Below are positions 56,366-64,000 of a stretch of 64,000 bases of DNA, piece by piece. The notes beneath the pieces are model-generated. The model was not told where the DNA came from and ran no database searches. It saw only the letters and a program-made list of their open reading frames with translations. This DNA is from Haberlea rhodopensis (lineage: Eukaryota; Streptophyta; Magnoliopsida; Lamiales; Gesneriaceae): positions 1 through 64,000 of the forward strand of contig CAJQUN010000506.1 in NCBI GenBank assembly GCA_907163345.1. Direction: 5' to 3'. Each line of letters opens with the position of its first letter. Positions within the stretch are counted from its first letter, which is position 1. Made by a program: the position numbers and the translations under genes.

Positions 56366-56827
56366 CTACCACTCATGAGATAGGGTTTTGAATAGGACCG
56401 TGAATTTTACATCATGGATATTTATATAGTCGATAGACGTATAACTCCATTAAAGTCATTAAAAGAATCGTTGTGTTACTAAATTGTTCGATAATTAATC
56501 TTAGATAGGCATATCAAGATTGTTGTTGAATGAATTTCTATTGAACACTGAGAGGTCATAGAATAACATATGATTCATGGCTAATTGGATAGTTAAGTGA
56601 AGTCGAACATTTAGAATTCATTCTCATTGATTTTCTCCACTTAAATATACATCTTGTTAGTATATATTTTAGTAATTTAGTCACTAACTTTTATATTGAT
56701 TATCTAAATAAAGTCGAGGCTATTCTAATTAACAGTACTTGGTATTAGTTTTCAATTCCTTTGTGCTCGACATTCGTACTTACTAAAAATTGACAACATA
56801 CACTTGCGATATGTTTTACACGCATCA
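56366..56827 (+). repeat. gypsy-3 3' LTR, right part
   Basis: Begins with the CTACC duplication of gypsy-4 and ends TTACACGCATCA. The ACACTTGCGATATG phrase parallels GTGCACTTGCGGT near the end of the gypsy-5 LTR. LINE coding sequence starts at the next base. Total LTR length without insertions of gypsy-4 is about 1.58 kb. Confidence 0.75.
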
Positions 56828-57461
56828 GAATGCCATTAATAAAAATAGTAAATTGAGATGTCTGGAGATAATCCTTGATACGTGATATCCATCTCGATGA
56901 AAATCCCATTTTAACCTTAACTGCAATAAGTAAAGGCCATTCAACCCTGTCATAGGCTTTACTTATATCTAACTTCAAGGCCATCAAAACTTTGCGATCC
57001 TACTTGCGTCTGCGTAACTTATGGTCACATTCAAAAGCAACCGCAATATTATCAGTAATTCGTCTACCAGTGACAAAGGCACTCTATTATGAAGAGATTA
57101 GAGCCGAGATAACACCTTTCAAGCGATCGCCCATAGATTTGGAAATAATCTTGGAGACCATATTGCACATAATTAACAGCCAAAATTCAGTAACAGATAG
57201 AGGGCTCGAATTTATGGAACCAATACAATATGAGCAGAATTGAGGGGCTTCAATGAAGTAATTCCATTCAGCACATCCAAACAAACATTCTTGGTAACAC
57301 CCCCACCCAATTCCAATTTCCTTCGAAGAACCCCACATGAAAGTCATCTGGTCCCGGGGCTTTCCAAGGACTCATGCCAAATAAAGCGGTCACACCTCTG
57401 TGTATATGGCGTGTCTAAAAAGTCTTTTATTGTATTAGAAAGTTGAGTATCATCACCCGCC
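56828..57461 (-). pseudogene. L1-like LINE reverse transcriptase, part 1, broken
   Basis: On the minus strand this encodes the RT of a plant L1-like LINE. Motifs in order are KAPGPDDFHVGFFEG-like near 57355-57320 (shifted frames), NMVSKIISKSMGDRLKGVIS near 57150-57100, SAFVTGRRITDN-like near 57070-57040, and MALKLDISKAYDRVEW (about 56985-56938). Frameshifts and stops separate the pieces. The gene is cut at 56828, after FTIFINGI, by gypsy-3, so the YxDD catalytic motif is off the window. The 5' side is interrupted by a small hAT and resumes at 58445. LINE RT copies its RNA at a nicked target. Confidence 0.87.
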
Positions 57462-58436
57462 CAGGGACGAAACATTAACTGGGCTAGCCTGGGCTTGCTA
57501 GCCTGGGCTCAAGCCCAGACTAGCCCACTAACGTTTTTTTAGTAATTTTAGGGCAAGCCCACTAAATTTCTTACTATATCCAAATGAATGCCCACCAATT
57601 GTTTTTGGTAGTATTAGGTCAAGCCCACTAATTTTTATTATTGATATTGGATCATAATCCAGATGAATAATTTTAGTTGGTAAACCCAAGTCATTATGGG
57701 GCATTGCCCAAATATATGCTTGGATTGCATTGTACATATTCTATATATTTATATCAAGCATCAAAGATAAAAAATATTTAATTTAAGTGTTCGGGACATA
57801 ACATCAAATTAATAGAAATATAATAATATATGCAACATAATATAGATTAAACTGAAATATAATAATATATGAAAGGAGATCAATACATATATTCTTTTTT
57901 TTGTATTTTATAGTTTTTAATATATTATGATGCTAAGTTAAAAAATACAAAGCAATGGAACTGAAAGTCAAGATCGACATATTAATTATGAATCATCTTT
58001 ATATTAAGAACATTCTTTTTATTTAGATATTAAGATTGTTTTTATTTCATGTATTGTCACGAATTTTATAGTTGAAGTCATCACAATTATTAAAAAAGCA
58101 TTGTTACTAATTTGATATGCATGTTAAGAGCGAATGAGATATGATAATTTTTTATTTAATACTACATATCTTTGATGAACAACTTATTTCTTTTTGAAAA
58201 ATAATGAACAAAAACAAGCGTTCATAGTTATAATAAGAATCTTTATTCTTGTTTTATTGTTTTTCAACGCTTTATATATTTCTTATTTTTTGACATTTTC
58301 GTTTGTGTATTTAATTGATATATTACATCAATGTGTCTTGATACATTCTCATATAATGATTTTTTCAAATAAAATATCTGAAAAATCATCATTTAAATTT
58401 AATTTTAGCCCATTCGAAATCCTTATTTCGTCCCAG
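57462..58436. mobile_element. Non-autonomous hAT element (975 bp) in the LINE
   Basis: Ends CAGGGACGAAAC and, inverted, CTGGGACGAAAT; flanked by perfect 8-bp duplications CACCCGCC (57454-57461, 58437-58444). The interior is AT-rich without a transposase; near the left end GGGCTAGCCTGGGC-type subterminal repeats form an inverted cluster (57481-57528). LINE homology continues on both sides with nothing missing. Confidence 0.93.
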
Positions 58437-58444
58437 CACCCGCC

Positions 58445-58755
58445 ACAACATGATCAATGATATGTGGAAAGGGAGTAGAGGAGGTAAATAATTGATCATA
58501 ATAGTTCACAATAATAGCCTCCACCCAGTAGGTTGGGTATGCCACACCTCATAATTCGAGAAAATTCCAGATATTCTGTTTTTCTAGTGCCAGTTATTTC
58601 TTTTTGGTGAAAAAATTTCTTAACGCTCCCCGCCAGATAACCATTCAACTCGTGATCTTTGTTTCCTCTAATACTCTCTAAAGCCAAATAATGGTCAATA
58701 GAACTTGGTCTTTGCCTTTTGATTTCACCCTTCTTCTTTCCAGCCAAATGCTTTC
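58445..58755 (-). pseudogene. L1-like LINE, part 2 (region before the RT domain)
   Basis: On the minus strand it reads DHYLALESIRGNKDHELNG and VKKFFHQKE, the segment that precedes RT in plant L1 elements, then continues across the small hAT into the KAPGPD box of part 1. Frameshifts are present. The endonuclease part lies beyond copia-5, off the window. CTTTC at 58751-58755 is the likely left duplication of copia-5. Confidence 0.8.
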
Positions 58756-59145
58756 TGTTCGGTTTTCGTACCGTGGTACAAACGCAACGAAAAATAAACA
58801 TAAACAAATCTGACCCAGGGACGGAAAATCGCGCCTGATTCATATATTAAAGATGCAAGAATATCAAATATACTGAACGAAAAGAGATTACAAATAACAA
58901 CGAAATCAATCTGATGATGGTGACCCTCGAGTCTAATCAACCTGACCAGATCTACAAGATCAGCACAAGTGCTAGTGTGGTGTCGGCGTTTCTATGAGAA
59001 AATAATCTATTGTTTGGAATGATTGAGAGTCATAGTTTCTCAGAAACTAGAATGACTTATTTATAGGGTCATTGAGTCACTAATGGGCTTTGGGTGCATA
59101 AAATCCAATAGGCAACATTTGGCTTATAGGTCACATATGCTAACA
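58756..59145 (-). repeat. copia-5 LTR, complete (390 bp)
   Basis: On the minus strand starts TGTTAGCATATGTGACC and ends AAAACCGAACA; aligns with the copia-1 LTR (383 bp) including TATAAATA at 59058-59065 and GAATCAGGCGCGAT. Confidence 0.87.
59058..59065 (-). promoter_or_regulatory. TATA box of copia-5 LTR
   Basis: TATAAATA on the minus strand at the position seen in copia-1; the partial LTR repeats it at 59711-59718. Confidence 0.6.
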
Positions 59146-59150
59146 ATCTC

Positions 59151-59666
59151 AGAGCCAGGTTGTGCTTTGATTCATGTATTTGATGATTAAATTTTAGTAG
59201 ATTGTTTCCCAACAATATTAATCGCTTTTCAAATTTTCAAAAATTATGGAATCCAGAAAAATATAGAAAATCGAACCAAAACCCGTGTGCAGGAAACTGT
59301 TTCCGGTCGTCATCTCCACAGGCAGCCTGCAGTTCACGGCAATGCATGCGACTAGCTGCTCCTCGCGAACCCCGCGGCCAAGGCGCAGGAAGAATCGCGG
59401 AGCGTGGAAAGGTTCTGCGACTCCAGTAGCGATGCTCGCGATTTCACAGCCGACAGAAAGGTTCCACGACTAGGATGGATTTGTGTGACCTCTGCGACAT
59501 GGCATGTCGTCGTGCACACGATTATGACCAGTGATGGGGTGACTTGGGTGAGAAGGCGGCAGCGTGCGGTTTCCTGAACAGTGGCGGCTGCTGGCTAGTG
59601 TTTCGAACCCTAGTGATTTGGGGAGGATGATGACGAATAGTGGTTGTTAGGGTTTCAGGGACAAAA
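59151..59666 (+). repeat. Putative copia-5 leader segment in inverted orientation
   Basis: On the plus strand, opposite to the element, it begins AGAGCCAGGTTGTGC, the tail of the TGGTATCAGAGCC primer site with typical following sequence, and continues 516 bp with TTTCGAACCCTAG- and TTAGGGTTTC-type phrases like the leaders of copia-2/3. It is bounded by LTR pieces on both sides. No other copy of this leader is in the window, so its identity as leader is inferred from the primer-site tail. Confidence 0.7.
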
Positions 59667-59800
59667 TTGGAATGATTGAGAGTCATAGTTTTTCAGAAAC
59701 TAGAATGACTTATTTATAGGGTCATTGAGTCACTAATGGGCTTTGGGTGCATAAAGCCCAACATGCCAATATTTGGCTTATAGGGCACATATGCTAACAA
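59667..59800 (-). repeat. copia-5 partial LTR (first 134 bp)
   Basis: Matches the first part of the complete LTR, from TGTTAGCATATGTG (59800) to the TCATTCCAA context at 59667, where it breaks into the inverted leader. It follows the genuine purine tract GGGAAAGTGGGAGAT (59801-59815 on the minus strand). Confidence 0.9.
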
Positions 59801-61130
59801 TCTCCCACTTTCCCAAAAGCCAACACATGAGCACTAAACTCATGATCCAAGTAGGTCAATCCAATTGAATAACTTGATGTACAACTGACATACATAATTA
59901 TGAGATAAATATATCATACTTTTTAAATTTAGAATTTTCTGTAGATGGAACCTTTCCAAACATAGAAACTCCACTAAAGTGAGGAGCTTTCAAAAATTAA
60001 ACTCATCTCTTGAATATCAATCACACAATCTTGAGCACTTAACATTCAAGTCTCAATTCTCATCGATAGATTGGCGGCCGGTTGATTGCGACCTGGCGAG
60101 ACTCAAGTGTATCATAGCAGTAGGATCACAACTTTTGTGATTTTAGAAGTCAAACAACTTCTTTGGGCTTACCCTGAATGCCCATTGCCAATTAAACTCC
60201 TCTAATAGACAATGGCTGAAATATAATTCCAGCAACAACCTACCGATTTTGGGTAGCGTCTAGCATCTGCGCTTCACGAAGACCTAGATACAAATGACTA
60301 GCAACGTACAAGAACCTGTCAGCCATAGTTAGCGTACAGTACATTCCTTCACTTATATGTCCCGACTGAATCTAGGGCATTGGTTGGTCGAGGCTCATTA
60401 TGATTTCAATAACTATGTATTTGTTTCACGTTATATGACTCCTTGTGTGCGTATATGAAAAACTCCTTTTTCACAAGCACTGCCCACTCTGGCCAGAGAT
60501 TCCTTGAATCATATATAGAAAAACACATAGGACATCCTGGTTAATCAAGACCAGTGGTGAATCCCCAACGACAATCATAGGCCTCTGACAATATCATTGT
60601 ATACCCAAAATAACAACTTTATGACCCACATGTGATCAGTCATTAAATCAAAGTACACAACTATCTGTCAAGACCTCAGTGACGCCTCGGGTCATGAGGA
60701 GTAATGGTGCACAACTATGACTAGAAATTCTATACTCGACAAATGGTAACCACTTATAGAATTCTGAGTAGGGTCGTCCAATGAACTCATTCCCAATGAG
60801 CACCTATTTGTGCTGACTTCTCCAAGCCAACGCCGATGAAACGCGGCGCACTACACTGGACACATCATGATTACCAGTCTCTAACGAGCATATATCGATA
60901 TCCCATTCTCGAGGGCTCATCGACCAGGAACATTTAGAAATCGCAGTCGAGAATGTATCTCATGGTCACCATCATATTCGTAACCACATTCTATGGACTA
61001 CAGCAATCTCAAGGACTTCATCAATGCATCAAGATGCATGGGTAAACAGATGAAGAAGTGCCAAATAATATTCAAACAAAGATTTGTCATAATAAGATTA
61101 TAAGTACAATCAATCAACTATTGATTTACT
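59801..61130 (-). other. copia-5 3' non-coding region
   Basis: About 1.33 kb between RNase H and the purine tract, conserved with copia-1 but without a credible frame on either strand in either copy. Confidence 0.8.
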
Positions 61131-63260
61131 TAATTACATATGACAACAATATCTTTCACTTTCCCAAAGCCAACTTCTCATGTGTCTCAAGACCATCTTC
61201 CCAAGATGTCTGATGGACATCAATCGTTGTAAAGGCTTTGTCAGTAGATTCACTATATTTTTCTGTTGAAGCAATTCTCTCGATAATAATGTTGCATCTA
61301 CCATCTCTCTCATTAGATGGTATTTTCTCAATATATGTTTGGATCCTGATGAGATCTTGGTTATTCATAATAGCTCAAATATTGTCACAGTACACAAAGA
61401 CTGTGTCAACTGCACTAGAAATTACACCCAACTCTTGAATGAAATTTCATATCAAAACTGCCACTTTGTTGCATCGTATGCTGCAATGTATTCAACTTCA
61501 GTGGTGGAATCCACTGTGGTGTCTTGCTTGGAACGTTTCCAAGAGACAGCACCATCATGGAGCTTAAATACAAATCTGAACATCGATGGTATCATCTACG
61601 TCCGACTGAAAAACCAGCATCAGCTTAGCCTTCAACTTTTATTTCTCCACTTACAGATCCAAAAACCATGAACATATCCTAAGTTCTGCATAAGTACTTG
61701 AGGATTAATTTCACAGTTTTTCAGTGACCTTCACCGGGATCTGTCTGATGTCTGCTCATTACTCTAAGAACATACATCAGGCCAAGTACATAACATAGAA
61801 TACATTATGCTATTAAAAAATCGAAACATAAGGCGCCAATGTCATCTTTTCTCTCTCCTCATCAATCTAATGCACATTGACCTCGAGAGATGAACACTAT
61901 GACAAATTGGGAGGTTACATGTTTTCGAGTATTCCATGTCAAACCCTTTAGCACAGTGTTTATGTGCGTAGATTGAGAGAGCTCAAGCATCCTCGTAGAT
62001 CTATCCCAATAGATCTTTATGTCAAGCATATGAGATGCTTCTCTCAAATCTTTCATGAAAAAATTAGTAGATAACCATGCTTTAATTGATTACTCCAATA
62101 TCATTCATAATGAGTAGGATATCATCTACTTAAAGCATCACAAATCTAAACGCGCTCCCACTAACCTTTTGTACACACATGTTACTTCCAGATTTTTAAC
62201 AAAACCAAACATTTTGATAACGTTAACAACCGCTGCTTCGGGACGCCTTCTTAGGACTATAAATAGATCTGGAGTTTGCAAACATTTTGCTCACTCCCAG
62301 AAGTTGTGAACACCTTTGGCTGCTACATTTCTACCTCAATGTCATCATTGAGAAATGTTATGTCCAAATCCATCTATTATATCTCATATTCATAATATAA
62401 AGATATAACTAATAAAATTCAAACAGACCATAGCATCACAACTGATGAAAAGTTCCTCACAGACAACTCTTTGCCTATGAGAATAACCTCTTCCCATCAG
62501 TTAAGCTTTAAAGATCGCAACCTTCCTATATACTCCAAGCTTTCGCTTGTAGATCCATGCGCAGCCAATGGGAACAATTCCCTCAAGATGACCTACTAAG
62601 GTCCATACCTTATCAGAGTACATAAAGTCTATTTCAAATCTCATGGCATCTTGCCAATGTCCCGAAACGATGTCCAAATCGTCTCCTTGAAAGTCCTAGG
62701 ATCACATCCATGGTCAATATCATTTGACTACTTTCTGGAGTAAATTCAATTTATCAGGAGTTCTTGAAACACTTTTAGATCTCCTTGGTATGTGTAGTTC
62801 AAAGGTTATGATTGACTCAATTAATTTCACCGTTTTCACTTTTCTAGTGGTTTGTGGTGTCATTCCTTTCTAACATAAACATTTTCTCTAGAAAGACTGC
62901 ATTTGCGAAACAAACACTTTGTCTCCAATTGATAATATAAATTTCCACAAAATAACATAAGATGGATTAATTATCCAACTTATCTCCCACTGGCTGCTTC
63001 ACATAAGCAAAACAATCTCAAATATATATTTGGATTATTTTTTAGTCCATATCATATATGGAGTTTTGGTCACTGTATTGCTATGAATTATGTTCAACAA
63101 ATATGTAACTTTAGAGAGTTACTCAGAGAGAATCACATTCTCTTTAAGATAACTCAACATCCTCTTGCACTAACATTTAGTGCTCAATATACGTCCATAT
63201 GAATCAAATTCAATGGACATTCAACACATGCTAAAGATATATGGGATTTAAGTTATCATT
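61131..63260 (-). pseudogene. copia-5 pol (integrase remnant, RT, RNase H), broken
   Basis: On the minus strand RNase H lies at about 61131-61680, with TEVEY in place of TEAEY and the tail DKAF/KPLQRLMSIRHLGKM. RT segments include MKDLREASHMLDIKIYWDRS (about 62056-61990), LLIMNDIG after VDD at 62121-62129, where the preceding catalytic-box Tyr codon is TAA, and VWTLVDLPEG- and WIYKRKLG-like pieces near 62620-62550. Integrase survives as LNVSARG near 63150 and TVTKTPY-like sequence near 63070, apparently with the catalytic core deleted between them. Many stops and frameshifts; older than copia-3. Confidence 0.78.
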
Positions 63261-64000
63261 CCTTTTATATTCTTTGAACATAATCATACTAATCGTTCAT
63301 AAGTTCACCAGATTCAATAAAACATGCATTCTTAAAAATACTGCAAATCACATTCGCATATTTAAAAGAATACGATTCTCTATCAAAATAGAAACAATGT
63401 TAATGATTAAATCTAAAACAAATAAATATTGCTCAAACCAGTTCCTAACCAGTTCAAGATTTTATATTAAATAAATGTTTCAAGCAGCCTTTGCAACAAC
63501 TCTTGCTACAATGCTTACCCTCATGTAGATTTCACATTCCTAGGGCTCTCTTCTTCTCAACATCCGCAACTCTTTGCAAAGATGTGAGCAATGGATATCA
63601 TATACCAAAGAAGTAGAACAATAGAAACAATAACTTTAATATAAAACATACCCTTTCTAGAACCTTTCTAATTTAGGTATTCCTTGCAATTTTATACCAG
63701 TGACCAATAATGAAAACATAGTTAATTATCCTTTTTAGTTGCTATTATATACATTTTCATCTTTTGAGTTCGGGAACCATTTCTCTTCCTCTACTTTTTA
63801 TCCTTGAATCCTTCCCACCAATTGTAGAAGATTCAACAAGAAGAACACGTTTCTCCTTTGAATCAAGGATACATGACCAACATTTTGACTATAAGATCAA
63901 ATCTACAGTTAGTTAATGAGGTATTGTCAAATTCAGTTTTTTCAATTTCTCAACAAGAGATATTTTCTTACACCATGCTCATAGACCGAAGCCCCATCTT
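63261..64000 (-). pseudogene. copia-5 gag-protease region, decayed
   Basis: Expected position of protease and gag C-terminus. On the minus strand only faint similarity is visible, such as a Lys-rich stretch near 63800 comparable to the one before the zinc knuckle in copia-3. No continuous frame; assignment rests mainly on position. Confidence 0.45.

Larger units (their letters stand above)
28045..56827 (+). mobile_element. gypsy-3: Tat/Athila-type Ty3/gypsy element, heavily interrupted
   Basis: Visible parts are a 3' non-coding region (28045-29482, 30155-30480, 35067-35091) and the 3' LTR (35092-36211 and 56371-56827). Type is inferred from AGGCAACCCAAG at 28045, the AAGTTTGGGGG and AAGTTTAGGGGGATT tracts and an LTR end with ACACTTGCGATATG, features shared with gypsy-5. 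Its gag-pol lies off the left edge. It sits in a LINE, which resumes at 56828. Copia-1, a possible MITE, copia-4, a SINE and gypsy-4 are all inserted in it. Confidence 0.75.
58756..64000 (-). mobile_element. copia-5: Ty1/copia element, rearranged 3' end (off right edge)
   Basis: Same family as copia-1. On the minus strand it runs gag-protease (right edge), integrase remnant, RT, RNase H, 1.3-kb 3' non-coding region, purine tract, then an unusual end: 134 bp of LTR start, 516 bp of inverted leader, a five-base piece of the purine tract and a full LTR. Its 5' LTR is off the window. Confidence 0.88.

Noticed and set aside
59202..59473. Two overlapping Arg/Ser-rich frames
   Set aside because: They lie in the inverted leader of copia-5, GC-rich sequence where frames stay open by chance; no domain.

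Overview
The window is plant nuclear DNA made entirely of nested transposable elements. I see no host gene, rRNA or tRNA. The evidence is Ty1/copia elements with a plant-type primer binding site (TGGTATCAGAGC), Ty3/gypsy chromoviruses, a Tat/Athila-type element with the TGGCGCC primer site, an L1-like LINE, a SINE and hAT DNA transposons. A eudicot with a repeat-rich genome is the best guess; the sequence does not fix the species. Element names below are local labels.

Nesting, from oldest to youngest: an L1-like LINE (minus strand, 56828-57461 and 58445-58755) was hit by gypsy-3 (plus strand, Tat/Athila type; seen at 28045-36211 and 56366-56827, the rest lies off the left edge), by a 975-bp non-autonomous hAT (57462-58436) and by copia-5 (minus strand, 58756 to beyond the right edge). 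Gypsy-3 holds copia-1 (plus; 10310-11209 and 26643-28044), a possible hAT-like MITE (29483-30154), copia-4 (30481-35066), a SINE (35607-35706) and gypsy-4 (36212-56365). Copia-1 is split by gypsy-1 (plus, up to 10309), which contains copia-2 (minus, 1-4494), and by gypsy-2 (minus, 11210-26642), which contains copia-3 (plus, 13214-22002). The 3' LTR of gypsy-4 holds hAT-1 (44980-55822). hAT-1 holds gypsy-5 (48424-55758), which holds a solo LTR (51472-52655).

Most boundaries rest on visible target-site duplications: CTTAA for copia-3, TCAGT/TCAGC for gypsy-2, CTATC/CTACC for gypsy-4, GCTGTTAT for hAT-1, CCCGT for gypsy-5, CTTCT for the solo LTR, CACCCGCC for the small hAT, and 18 bp for the SINE. 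All pol genes and the hAT transposase carry stops or frameshifts. The only long open frame is a gag-like frame in gypsy-5, the youngest long element (about 20 differences between its two 1721-bp LTRs).

The most unusual signals are these. (1) Gypsy-2 has the U5 end of its LTR at both termini in inverted orientation, yet is flanked by a 5-bp duplication, so an aberrant cDNA appears to have been integrated. (2) Arrays of the palindrome CGATCGATCG in the LTRs of three gypsy families are spaced about 21 and 51 bp apart and can fold as hairpins. (3) A 57-bp tandem array in the gypsy-1 LTR has three hairpins per unit with a constant loop and varying stems, including one compensatory change. (4) Two copia elements carry inverted pieces of what look like their own leaders, in one case at the protease-integrase junction and in the other between two LTR copies.
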